Below, piece after piece: positions 1-9,300 of a stretch of DNA of 64,000 bases (positions within the stretch are counted from its first letter, which is position 1; every line of letters starts with the position of its first letter). A program made the translations under genes and the position numbers. The DNA is from Thermobifida cellulosilytica TB100 (GTDB taxonomy: Bacteria; Actinomycetota; Actinomycetes; Streptosporangiales; Streptosporangiaceae). Location: contig NZ_KQ950180.1 of NCBI RefSeq assembly GCF_001517975.1, positions 1,180,167-1,244,166 on the forward strand, written 5' to 3'. The notes below the pieces were generated by a model, which did no database searches, was not told the DNA's origin, and was given only the letters and a program-made list of their open reading frames with translations.

Positions 1-60
1 CGGCGGGGGATGGTGCGGCAGCGGGCCGCGGCGTTGGCTGCGCGGGTCGGCATGGACTAG
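1..60 (+). CDS. C-terminal end of an unidentified protein (partial)
   Basis: An open frame enters from the left edge and ends with the TAG at positions 58-60. It encodes only about 19 residues, rich in Arg and Ala. Too little is visible to name a family. It could equally be a chance open frame. Confidence 0.35.
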   Translation, partial: RRGMVRQRAAALAARVGMD

Positions 61-128
61 CAGAGAGACACAGGTGGGGGCACAAACTGTGCCCCTGCCT
101 CTGGTGTCTCGTGTCTACCGTGGGTGTC

Positions 129-380
129 ATGACCGCGACAGACCCCCTACAGGACGCGCTGGCCCGCCTCCGCCTCGATTTCCCGCTGTGGGAGATCACC
201 TACGACCCCAACCGCGAAACCTGGCGGCGGTGGCGCGCCTGGCGACACGACCCGCTCACCGAGGTCGAGGCCCAGCAGCATCGGCGGCGGGAGATCGTCG
301 CGCCGACCATGGACCGGCTGCTCGCCGACCTGGGGGCGGAGCAGCGGGCGCAGGACATCCTGAGGGCGTCGTCGCAGTAG
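129..380 (+). CDS. Small hypothetical protein next to the CRISPR array
   Basis: An 83-residue protein if started at ATG 129; an in-frame GTG at 111 would add six residues. It has the look of small actinobacterial proteins of unknown function with a motif of the type [10 protein letters not shown] followed by an Arg/Trp-rich stretch ([10 protein letters not shown]). The rest is a charged helical segment. No signal peptide or membrane segment is seen. The stop codon lies only two bases before the leader-distal CRISPR repeat, so the gene marks the old end of the array. No function is proposed. Confidence 0.5.
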   Translation: MTATDPLQDALARLRLDFPLWEITYDPNRETWRRWRAWRHDPLTEVEAQQHRRREIVAPTMDRLLADLGAEQRAQDILRASSQ

Positions 381-382
381 GC

Positions 383-1571
383 GGACCATCCCCACGTGCG
401 TGGGGAGCACTCGGCGCGGCGGCTGGCGTACCAGCCGCCGTCCGGACCATCCCCACGTGCGTGGGGAGCACTCCAGGACGGGCAGGTAGCGGGCGATGGT
501 GCTCGGACCATCCCCACGTGCGTGGGGAGCACAGCTGGTCACTGACCAGTTCCACGACGTCGGCCCGGACCATCCCCACGTGCGTGGGGAGCACAGCTGG
601 TCACTGACCAGTTCCACGACGTCGGCCCGGACCATCCCCACGTGCGTGGGGAGCACGATCCGGTTCCGGTGTACTCCCTGCTACCTGACGGACCATCCCC
701 ACGTGCGTGGGGAGCACCAGGGTAGGCCCCGCACCACCTGGTGCGGGGCCGGACCATCCCCACGTGCGTGGGGAGCACTCATTAAGAATCGTTTCGTCGC
801 GAGACATTTCCGGACCATCCCCACGTGCGTGGGGAGCACCGCAGTCGTGCCGATCCCCATCACGGCCAGGGCGGACCATCCCCACGTGCGTGGGGAGCAC
901 GGCGCCCAGTCGTTCTCGATCTGCTCCTCGATCGGACCATCCCCACGTGCGTGGGGAGCACCAGTCCGCGAACCTGGTCCCGAACTCGGCGACCGGACCA
1001 TCCCCACGTGCGTGGGGAGCACTCGATCGCGCACCACGTCGCGGCCAAGACATCCGGACCATCCCCACGTGCGTGGGGAGCACCCGTTCTGCAAGGAATT
1101 CCCGCTGCCTAAGCCCGGACCATCCCCACGTGCGTGGGGAGCACGGCAGCGGCTCGCCCAGGAGGGCGACGCGATGCGGACCATCCCCACGTGCGTGGGG
1201 AGCACGTGGCATCACGCTTCAGCGTGCGGCCGAAGTGCGGACCATCCCCACGTGCGTGGGGAGCACAGCCTTTTACCTGCTGATTCTCCCCTAGTCGGCG
1301 GACCATCCCCACGTGCGTGGGGAGCACATCCGCGAGCGCAGCGCCCGCACACCGGCCGCCGGACCATCCCCACGTGCGTGGGGAGCACGGCGCCGACGGG
1401 TCGGGGGGGGTGCGGCTAGGGGGACCATCCCCACGTGCGTGGGGAGCACCCGGGCATCGCGCACGCGCGCGCCGTGGCGGACGGACCATCCCCACGTGCG
1501 TGGGGAGCACACGGGCACCCTCCCCCAACGCACTTGGCAGGCCGGACCATCCCCACGTGCGTGGGGAGCAC
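383..1571 (-). CRISPR. Type I-E CRISPR array, 20 repeats and 19 spacers
   Basis: Twenty copies of a 28-base repeat begin at 383, 444, 505, 567, 629, 690 and then every 61 bases to 1544. Read on the minus strand the repeat starts GTGCTCCCC and ends GGGGATGGTCC, the standard actinobacterial type I-E form with a CCCCACG-type stem, so the array is transcribed leftward and position 1571 is the leader end. All repeats appear identical. Spacers are 33 bases, except two of 34 (533-566 and 595-628) that are identical to each other. Several spacers hold perfect inverted repeats. No cas gene is in the window, so the Cascade/cas3/cas1-2 operon must lie elsewhere if it exists. Confidence 0.98.
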
Positions 1572-1640
1572 AGAAGCTGACCTGCGATTTCTCAGGGCGT
1601 TATCTTGGCGTGACCAACCACACGGGCAGCCTCCGGCTGT
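1572..1640 (-). promoter_or_regulatory. CRISPR leader
   Basis: This relatively AT-richer stretch directly abuts the last repeat on the side expected from the type I-E repeat orientation. Its first 35 bases (AGAAGCTGACCTGCG, then TTTCTC and GTTATCTT) recur in diverged form at 2087-2120 beside a decayed repeat pair, which independently marks them as a leader. The right boundary is an estimate. No clear -10/-35 pair is asserted. Confidence 0.65.
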
Positions 1641-1757
1641 GGAGTCAGCCTAGGCCAATTTCGCGGTAGAACGCTGCCGTTCCGGTTGGTTGGTCGGATC
1701 CTGGAGGTGCAGGCACGAAACCCCTAGTGGGGCAATGCGGGCGGGGAAGCCTCCAGT

Positions 1758-1979
1758 CTGCTTCGGCCGGGAGGCCCGGCAGCCTTGACCGCCGCTCCGG
1801 TACCTGAGGGACCGTCGGCTTTCCGCAGCGCTTCGCCATCCGGGAACCCGGCGGCTCCCCTTCCTCAGCGCTGCACCCCCGTTCTTCCCTGGTGCTTCAC
1901 CGCCTGGGACCCCGGCGGCCGACAGCCCCTCCCGTACCCGCGGGGTGGTCAGGGCTGCCGGGCCTCCCGGCCGAAGCAG
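1758..1979. repeat. MITE-like palindrome-ended repeat, copy A
   Basis: A 222-bp non-coding unit begins CTGCTTCGGCCGGGAGGCCC and ends with the reverse complement of that sequence. The terminal inverted repeats are about 33 bp and are themselves self-complementary around CCGGG-AGG-CCCGG. Related units occur at 44785-45312, 46392-46843 and 49482-49768. It lies between the CRISPR leader and the decayed second CRISPR. It encodes no transposase; movement in trans is an inference. Confidence 0.75.
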
Positions 1980-2001
1980 GCGGAGACGGTCACTGCGGCA
2001 C

Positions 2002-2086
2002 GGACACCGCCCCACGTGCGTGGGAAGCGGACTTTCGGGCATTCGTGCTCACGAGAAAGCAGCGGACCATTCCCGCGTGGGGACAC
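2002..2086 (-). CRISPR. Decayed one-spacer CRISPR remnant
   Basis: Two degenerate repeats lie 62 bases apart. The first (2002-2030) keeps CCCCACGTGCGTGGG; the second (2064-2086) starts GGACCATTCCCGCGTGGGG and has lost several bases. They enclose a 33-base spacer-length segment at 2031-2063. Spacing and spacer length match the intact array exactly, and the sequence after the second repeat resembles the main leader. Too degenerate to expect processing. Confidence 0.8.
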
Positions 2087-2121
2087 AGAAACCGAACTGT
2101 GGTTTCTCGGGTGTTGTCTTC
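2087..2121 (-). promoter_or_regulatory. Diverged copy of the CRISPR leader
   Basis: The segment runs AGAAACCGAACTGTGG, TTTCTCGGG, GTTGTCTT. It aligns with the main leader start at 1572 with roughly three quarters identity and one gap. It sits directly after the degenerate repeat at 2064-2086, the position a leader should have. Similarity fades beyond about 35 bases. Confidence 0.65.
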
Positions 2122-2226
2122 CCGCGGCCAGCCTCGCGGGCAGGTTCTGCCCGTGGAACTGCCCCGGGCCACCCTCTCGGGAGAATCCCCCGTTCCGGCT
2201 CGCTCGTCCGGGCACCGCGGTTCCGG

Positions 2227-3663
2227 TTATCCGGCCGTTCCGGTCCGGTCGGGGGGTGAGGCGAGGCGGTCGTCCCGGAAGTTGGCGACCATGGCGAGGC
2301 CGAAGACGAGGACCGCGGCGTGCAGGGCCAGGGAGAGGCCCATCGCGGTGGCGAAGCTGGTGTGTTGCAGTCCGATCTGCATGGCCGCGCCGAGTGCGGC
2401 GACACCGAGTACCGCGCCGACCTGGCGGGCGGTGTTGTACACGCCGGACCCGGCTCCCAGGAGGTCGGTGGGGAGCTGGCGCATGCTGATGGCGGCGTTG
2501 GCCGACCAGCACATGGCGTTGGCGACGCCCATGAGGACCAGGGGGACGACCAGCCAGCCGAACGGGACCTCCTGGCTGATGAGCACGACGTACAGCACCA
2601 CGGCGGTGATCATCGAGGAGAAGCCGATCTTCGAGATCCGTCCCGGGGCCAGGCGGTCCGCGAGGCGGCCGACCGCCGGGGCCAGCGTCACCGAGACGAT
2701 GCCGGTCGGCAGCAGCAGGAGGCCCGCGGTCTGGGCCGACAGGCCGACCCCCAGTTGCAGGTACATCATGACGGGCAGGTTCACCGAGTAGACGGTGAAG
2801 CCCAGGGTGGCGATGGACAGGGTGCCGAAGCGGAAGTTGCCGATGCGGAACAGCCGCGGCGGCACCAGGGCGTCGCTGCCGCGCCGCTCCGCCCGCTTCT
2901 GCAACCGGACGAAGAGCACCAGCGCGAGGAGCCCGACGGCGAGCACCCCCCACAGCCACAGCGGCCAGCCCAGGTCCGGCCCCTGTTGCAGGGTGAACAC
3001 GATCCCGAGCACGGCGACCAGGGACACCACGGCGCTGACCAGGTCGATCCAGCCCACACCGGTGGGCAGCCGCGGCACCCACAGCGTGACCAGCGTCAGC
3101 GAGAGCAGTCCCAGGGGGAGGTAGAGGAGGAAGACCCAGCGCCACCCGGCTCCTCCGGCCAGCAGGCCGCCGATGACGGGGCCGAAGAGGCCCGCCGAGC
3201 TGGCGACCGCGCTCCAGACGCCCATCGCGGCGCCCCGGCGGTTGCGGGCGAAGACCCGGTTGATCACGCTCAGGGGCTGCGGGTTGAGCAGGGAGGCGCC
3301 GAACCCCTGGACGGCCCGGGCCAGGATGAGGGTCTCGATCGTCGGCGCGAAGGCGCACGCGGCCGCGGCCAGCGTGAACAGGACCATGCCCGCCAGGTAC
3401 ACGGCGCGCTGCCCGAAGCGGTCTCCCAGGCGCCCGGTGACCAGGAGCGGAACCGCGAAGGTCAGCAGGTAGCCGGCGGAGACCCAGACCGCCTGGTTGA
3501 CGCTGTTGCCCAGGTCCTCGGTGATCTGGGGCAGGGTGACCGCCACGAGGGACTGGTCCAGCAGGGTGATGAACAGGCCGACGCACAGTGCGCTGAGCGC
3601 TTTCCACGCCTGCTTCTCCGACACCGGCGGCGCGGCGGAGGCTGGGGAGGGCATTCCTGGCAC
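2227..3663 (-). CDS. MFS multidrug exporter, DHA2 (EmrB/QacA) family
   Basis: About 478 residues from GTG 3663, which has an AGAGG ribosome site nine bases upstream; ATG 3654 is an alternative. Upstream codons in the same frame look non-coding. The sequence reads as a 14-helix proton-driven drug exporter: an N-terminal helix with LLDQSLVAVTLPQI (the DHA2 motif D1/C region), the motif-A loop GRLGDRFGQR, then GxxxGPxxGG in SAGLFGPVIGG (antiporter motif C). It acts in the cytoplasmic membrane. Substrate unknown. No TetR or MarR regulator lies next to it. It is transcribed away from the Sel1 gene at 4293, with an unannotated 630-bp gap between. Confidence 0.9.
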   Translation of the reverse strand: MPGMPSPASAAPPVSEKQAWKALSALCVGLFITLLDQSLVAVTLPQITEDLGNSVNQAVWVSAGYLLTFAVPLLVTGRLGDRFGQRAVYLAGMVLFTLAAAACAFAPTIETLILARAVQGFGASLLNPQPLSVINRVFARNRRGAAMGVWSAVASSAGLFGPVIGGLLAGGAGWRWVFLLYLPLGLLSLTLVTLWVPRLPTGVGWIDLVSAVVSLVAVLGIVFTLQQGPDLGWPLWLWGVLAVGLLALVLFVRLQKRAERRGSDALVPPRLFRIGNFRFGTLSIATLGFTVYSVNLPVMMYLQLGVGLSAQTAGLLLLPTGIVSVTLAPAVGRLADRLAPGRISKIGFSSMITAVVLYVVLISQEVPFGWLVVPLVLMGVANAMCWSANAAISMRQLPTDLLGAGSGVYNTARQVGAVLGVAALGAAMQIGLQHTSFATAMGLSLALHAAVLVFGLAMVANFRDDRLASPPDRTGTAG

Positions 3664-4292
3664 GCTGTTCCGCCTCTCTGGGAGATCAGGGAACGGTGAG
3701 CGCGAACAGGCGCTCCGGGCGGCGAACCGGCTGGTCAGAGCCTTACCGGGGGTGACCTTCCGGGGCCGGCCCGCGCTTTCCAGCATGCCGGACGCCCGCT
3801 GCACGCCGGACACCGGCCCGGGTGCCTGTGCACCGGAGTGCCCGGACCGCCGTTCCCGCCGGGCCTGCCGTCCCGGCCGTGGCACGGTCCGCTCCCGGCC
3901 GTGCGGGAGGCTCCGCCCTCTCGCTCCCGCCCGGAATCCGGCCGGGCACCGATACGGCCCTTTCCGAAAAGGCGTCGAAAGGTGGCCGCTTTTCCCGTCG
4001 GTCCGGCCGACCGCCGTTGTCCCCGAAGACGTCCGCGTCGGATCCGTCCCCGGAGAAGAAATTCATACGGTTTGCCGTGATTTGTGTAAGAGAATGGACG
4101 CGCTACGACCACGAGTCGGGAAACGAACGGATGAACGCGGGCTGCCACCGCTCTTCGGCCGCCACCGCACCGCCCCGTTGCCCGCCCAGGCCCCTTGCCC
4201 CGGTCCGTCACGGCGTCGACGCGGCAGTGTCTCCTCCGCCCCGTCCCCGTCGAGCGGGGCGCGCCGCCGCACTCACCAGTACAGGGAATCCC
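3664..4292. other. Intergenic region with no gene recognised
   Basis: Divergent spacer between the exporter and the Sel1-repeat gene. The only compositional feature is an AT-richer patch at about 4050-4095, a plausible promoter area for the gene at 4293. Open frames crossing it are GC-driven and lack protein-like features. Confidence 0.5.
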
Positions 4293-5540
4293 ATGGAGCA
4301 GCAGTACCGGACCGCCGCCGAGGCGGGCGACCCGGAGGCCATGCGCAACCTCGGCGCCCTCCTCCACCAGCGCGGGGCGGTCGGCGAGGCCGAGACCTGG
4401 TACCGCCTCGCCATCGACAGGACGGGCGACCCGGCGGCCATGGGCTTCCTCGGCGCCCTCCTCCACCAGCGGGGGGAGGTCGCCGAGGCCGAGCAGTGGT
4501 ACCGCCGCGCCGTGGCGGCGGGCCACAGCGGTGCGGAGTACAACCTCGGTCTGCTGCTGGAGCGGCGGGGCGAGGACGAGGAGGCGGAGCAGTGGTGGCG
4601 CAAGGCCGCCGAAGCGGGCGAGGCCCCCGCGATGCTCTCCCTCGGCGCCCTGGCCAGGCGGCGGGGGGAGGTCTCCGAGGCCGAGCAGTGGTGGCGGCGC
4701 GCGGCCAGAGCGGGCCTCCCCGAGGCCATGCGCAGTCTCGGCGCTCTGCTCGCCAGGAGGGGCGAAGCCCAGGAGGCCGAGTTCTGGTACCGCTGCGCCC
4801 TCGACCGGACCGACCATGCCGCCGTGATGGTCGACCTCGCGTTCCTCCTGCACCAGCAGGGCGAGACCGCGGAGTCCGAGCACTGGTGGCGGCAGGCCGC
4901 CGAGAGGGGCCACGTCGAGGCGGCGTACAACCTCGGTCTGCTGCTGGAGCGGCGGGGCGAGGACGAGGAGGCGGCCCAGTGGTACCGCCGCGCGGCCGAG
5001 GCGGGCGACTCCGACGCCGTGCGCAACCTCGGCCTGCTGCTCCACCGGCGGGGCGAGGACGAGGACGCGGAGCAGTGGTGGCGGCGCACCGCCGAGGCGG
5101 GGGACGCCGCAGCGATGTACCTGCTCTCTCTCCTGCTGGAACAGCGGGGGAAGGTCGCGGAGGCCGAGCAGTGGTACCGCCGCGCGGCCGAGCGGGGCCA
5201 CCTCGACGCGATGTTCAACCTCGCGTTCCTCCTGCACCAGCGGAGCGAGACCGCAGAGGCGGAGCGGTGGTGGCGCAAGGCCGCCGAGGCGGACCACCAC
5301 GGGGCCATGGTCAACCTCGGCTTCCTCCTCGCCGACCGGGGCGAGGCCGACGCGGCGGAGCGGTGGTGGCGCCGCGCCGCCGAGGCGGGCGATCCCGACG
5401 CCATGCGCAACCTCGGCCTCCTGTGCCACCAGCGGGGGGACTGCGACGGGGCCGAGCGGTGGTGGCGCAGGGCCGCCGAGGCGGGCCAGTCCCATGCCGT
5501 GGCGGACCTGGCCGCGCTCTGCGCGACGCGGGAGCGGTAG
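4293..5540 (+). CDS. Sel1-like repeat protein
   Basis: A 415-residue protein made almost wholly of about eleven 36-residue Sel1-like (TPR-related) repeats with the pattern AEAGDPEAMRNLG and EEAEQWYRRAA. ATG 4293 follows AGGGA at a good distance and opens directly inside the first repeat; the codons upstream in frame are not repeat-like. No signal peptide, membrane segment or enzymatic domain is seen. Such repeats form an alpha-solenoid for protein binding. Its repeats are close relatives of those in the convergent NTPase gene (6374-10555), so it may be a detached, soluble version of that sensor. Partner unknown. Confidence 0.85.
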   Translation: MEQQYRTAAEAGDPEAMRNLGALLHQRGAVGEAETWYRLAIDRTGDPAAMGFLGALLHQRGEVAEAEQWYRRAVAAGHSGAEYNLGLLLERRGEDEEAEQWWRKAAEAGEAPAMLSLGALARRRGEVSEAEQWWRRAARAGLPEAMRSLGALLARRGEAQEAEFWYRCALDRTDHAAVMVDLAFLLHQQGETAESEHWWRQAAERGHVEAAYNLGLLLERRGEDEEAAQWYRRAAEAGDSDAVRNLGLLLHRRGEDEDAEQWWRRTAEAGDAAAMYLLSLLLEQRGKVAEAEQWYRRAAERGHLDAMFNLAFLLHQRSETAEAERWWRKAAEADHHGAMVNLGFLLADRGEADAAERWWRRAAEAGDPDAMRNLGLLCHQRGDCDGAERWWRRAAEAGQSHAVADLAALCATRER

Positions 5541-5549
5541 CGGTCCGCG

Positions 5550-5882
5550 GTGTCGCACGCCAGGGCTCCGCCGTCCGCCCGGCGACCGTCTGCCCGGACG
5601 GCTGCGGGCAACGAGGAGAATCGCGGAGAACCGTGTGCGCTCCACTGCGGTGGACACGTCCGGGGTGGCCCGGTGGTCTTCGCCGACGCGGTGTTCTCGG
5701 GTACCACGGTGCACTTCACCGCCGCGGTGTTCGCCGACGGCACGGTCGGCTTCGACGGCTACTTCCCGGTCTCGGGGGTGTGTCCGAAAGGGCTGGGGGA
5801 GGCCGCGGCGGCCGCAGCGGCCGCAGCGGGGACGGTACGGCTGCCGGAGGCGTGGCGCCGCTCCCCGGCCGCCGAGGAGTGA
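5550..5882 (+). pseudogene. Remnant of a pentapeptide-like repeat protein
   Basis: The C-terminal two thirds of a 110-codon frame reads VVFADAVFSGTTVHFTAA, FADGTVGFDG and then a Pro/Ala-rich tail. This resembles actinobacterial proteins with repeated F-SGGTVDF units, but only about two and a half units remain. The N-terminal part is low-complexity and does not match. It sits between the two convergent Sel1 genes. Either a gene fragment or a chance resemblance. Confidence 0.35.
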
Positions 5883-5923
5883 CCTCCGGGCCTCGGGGCA
5901 GGGCGGCCCGCACCGGGGCGGGA

Positions 5924-6373
5924 CTACTCGTTCCCGTCGACGTCGTCGAGTCGGCGGCGCCACTGCTCGGCTTCTGCCTGCCGCCCCTGCTCCTCGTAGA
6001 GCGCGGCGAGGTTCTCCACGGCTGCGATGTCGCCCTCTTCGGCGGCGCGGCGGTACCACCGCTCCGCCTCGTCGGCCTCGCCCCGCTCGCGGAGCAGGGC
6101 GGCGAGGCCGCTCATGGCCTCGGTGTCGCCGTTCTCTGCGGCCCGCCGGTACCAGGACGCGGCCTCGTCGAGCTCGCCCTTCTTCTGGAGCAGGGCGGCG
6201 AGGCCGTTCACGGCCTCGGTGTCGCCGTTCTCTGCGGCGCGTCGGTACCAGGTCTCGGCCTCGTCGACCTCGCCCCGCTCGCGGAGCAGGACGGCGAGGT
6301 TGTGTCCGGCGTCGGGGTGGCCCGCGTCGGCGGCGCGGCGGTACCACCGCTCCGCCCCGTCGTCCCCGTTCCG
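5924..6373 (-). pseudogene. In-frame Sel1 extension beyond the amber stop of the NTPase
   Basis: Directly after the TAG at 6374-6376 the same frame stays open for 149 more codons to the stop at 5924. It encodes four more Sel1 repeats, RNGDDGAERWYRRAADAGHP onward, ending in an acidic tail DDVDGNE. The repeat register runs across the stop without gap, and the codon at the stop position corresponds to Gln/Glu in other repeats (compare LLKQRGEWDEAEQW within the same protein). The likely original codon was CAG. A weak internal GTG start at 6211 would give a 95-residue fragment, but this is best read as the severed C-terminus of the upstream gene. Confidence 0.8.
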
Positions 6374-9300
6374 CTATTTGAGCAGGCCGAGCCGGTTCAT
6401 GGCCTCGGCGTGGCCCGCCTCGGCGGCCTGCCGCCACCACTGTTCGGCCTCCGCTTCCCGGCCCCGGGTCTCCAGCAGGACGGCGAGACGGTGCATGGCG
6501 TCGGCGTGGCCCGCGTCGGCGGCGCGCCGGTACCAGGTCTCGGCCTCGTCGGTCTCGCCCCGCTGCTGCAACAGCAGGCCGAGGTCGCCCATGACGTCGG
6601 TGCGGCCCGCCTCCGCGGCACAGCGGTACCAGGACTCGGCGTCTTCGTCCTTGCCCTGTTGGGCGAGCAGGGACCCCAGGTGGGCCATGGCGTCGGGGTC
6701 GCCGGTCTCCGCGGCCTGCCGCCACCACTGCTCGGCCTCCTCGTCCTCCCCGCGCTCGGCGAGCAGCACGCCGAGGTTGGTCATGGCGTCCGTGTGGCCC
6801 GCGTCGGCGGCCTGCCGCCACCACTGCTCCGCCTCGTCGACCTCCCCGCGCTCGTGGAGCAGCAGGCCGAGGTTGGCCATGGCGCCGGGATGGCCCGCGT
6901 CGGCGGCCCGCCGGTACCAGGGCTCCGCTCCGGTCTCGTCGTTTCGCCGCTGGTACAGGACGCCGAGGTTGAACATGGCGCTGGGATGGCCCGCGTCGGC
7001 GGCCTGCCGCCACCACTGCTCCGCCTCGTCCATCCGGTCCCGCTGGGCGAGGAAGAGGGCGAAGCTGTTCACGGTGTCGGGGTCGCCCGCGTCGGCGGCC
7101 CGCCGGTACCACCGCTCGGCCTCGTCAAGGTCTCCCCGCCGTTCCCGCAGGATGCCGATGTTGACGACGGAGTCGGGGTCGCCCGCCTCCGCGGCGCGCC
7201 GCCACCACCGCTCGGCCTCCTCGTCCTCACCGCGCTCGGCGAGCAGGACGCCGAGGTTGCCCATCGCGGGCATGTTCCCCTGTTCGGCGGCGCGGCGGTA
7301 CCACTGCTCGGCCTCGTCCCACTCGCCCCGTTCGGCGAGCACGACCCCGAGGGTGAACATGGCGTCGGGGTGGCCCGCGTCGGCGGCGCGCCGGTACCAG
7401 AACTCCGCCTCCTCGAGCTCGTTGCGCTCCTTGTACCGGGCACCGAGGTTGAGCATGGCGCCGGTGTCGCCCTGCTCGGCGGCGCGCCGGTACCAGGTCT
7501 CGCCCTCCTCCGTCTCGCCCCGTTCCACGAGCAGGAGGCCCAGGTTGACCATGGCGTCGGGGTCGCCCGCCTCGGCGCCCCGCCAGTACCACCCCTCCGC
7601 CGCGCCGAGGTCCCCGCGCTCGGCGGACAGGACCCCCAGGTTGTACATCGCGCCCGCGTGGCCCGCCACGGCGGCGTGCCGCCACCACTCCTCGGCCGCG
7701 GTCTCCTCGCCCCGTTGGCGGAACAGGCCGCCGAGGTTGTTCATGGCGCCCGCGTGGCCCGCCTCCGCGGCGCGGCGGTACCACTCCTCGGCCGCGGCCT
7801 CCTCGCCCTGTTCGGCGGCCAGCAGGACGCCGAGGTTGTACGCCGCGTCGACGTTGCCCGCCTCGGCGGCCCGCCGGTACCACTGCTCGGCCTCGTCCCA
7901 CTCGCCCCGCTGTTTGAGCAGGAATCCGAGGTTGACCATGGCGTCGACGTCGCCCGTCTCGGCGCCCCGCCGGTACCATCCCTCCGCCGTGTCGAGGTCC
8001 CCGCGTTCGGCGGCCCGCAGGCCCAGGTTGAACATCGCGTCGGAGTTGCCCGCCTCCGCGGCGCGGCGGTACCACTCCTCGGCCGCGGCCTCCTCGCCCC
8101 GTTCGGCGGCCAGCAGGCCGAGGTTGACCGCGGCTCCGGAATGCCCCTTCTCGGCGGCGCGCCGCCACCACTCCTCGGCCTTCTCGGTCTCGCCGCGCTG
8201 GTGGAACAGGTAGCCGAGGCCGAGCATGGCCTCGGGGTCGCCCTTGTCGGTGCCGCGCAGGTACCACCGCTCGGCCCTCTCGTCCTCTCCGCGCCGCCGG
8301 TACAGCAGGCCGAGGTTGACCACGGCTCCGGAATGGCCCTCCCCGGCGGCGCGCCGCCACCACCGCTCGGCCGCGGCCTCGTCGCCCCGTTCGGAGGCCA
8401 GCAGGCCCAGGTTGGCCATGGCGTCGACGTCGCCCGCCTCGACGGCGCGGTACCACCACCGCTCCGCCTCGTCGACCTCGCCCCGCTCGCGGAGCAGGAC
8501 GGCGAGGTGGTTCATGGCGGTGGAGTGGCCCGCCTCGGCGGCACGCCGGTGCCAGGACTCGGCCGTGGCGGGGTCCCCGCGCTCGGCGGCCAGGAGGCCG
8601 AGGCTGAACAGGGCGTCGGTGTCGCCCGCCTCCGCGGCGCGGCGCCACCACCGCTCGGCCTCCTCGATCTCGTTCCACTGCTGGTGCAGCACGCCGAGGG
8701 TGACCATGGCCCGGGGGTGGCCCGCGTCGGCGGCCCGCCGCCACCGCTGCTCCGCCTCGTCCGTCTCGCCGCGCTCGGCGAACAGGACGCCCAGGTTGTA
8801 CTCGGCGCCGGAATGGCCCGCGTCGGCGGCCCGCCGGTACCACTGCTCCGCCTCGTCCGTCTCGCCCTGTCCGGCCGCCAGGACCCCGAGGTTGAACATC
8901 GCGCCCGCGTGGCCCGCCTCGGCGGCCCGCCGCCACCACTGCTCGGCCTCGACCCACTCGCTCCGCTCCGCGTACAGCACGCCGAGGTGGTGGGCGGCTC
9001 CGGGGTGGCCCGCCTCGACGGCGCGGCGCCACCACCGCTCGGCCTCCGCGGCCGCGCCCCGCTCGGCGTCCAGGACGCCCAGGTTGAACAGGGCTCCGGA
9101 GTCGCCCGCCTCCGCGGCGCGCCGCCACCACCGCTCCGCCTCCGCGGCCGCGCCCCGCTCGGCCAGCAGGACGCCGAGGTTGCCCATGGCCCGAGGGCTC
9201 CCCGTGGCGCCGACGGCGCGGCGGTACCAGGACTCGGCCTCGTCCTGCCGCTTCTGCTCGTGCAGCAGGACGCCGAGGTAGTACGCGGCGCCGGGGTGGC

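Noticed and set aside
383-1571. Open frames with repeated SPRAWGA / TIPTCVGST peptides across the array
   Set aside because: They are translations of the CRISPR repeats, which lack stop codons in several frames.
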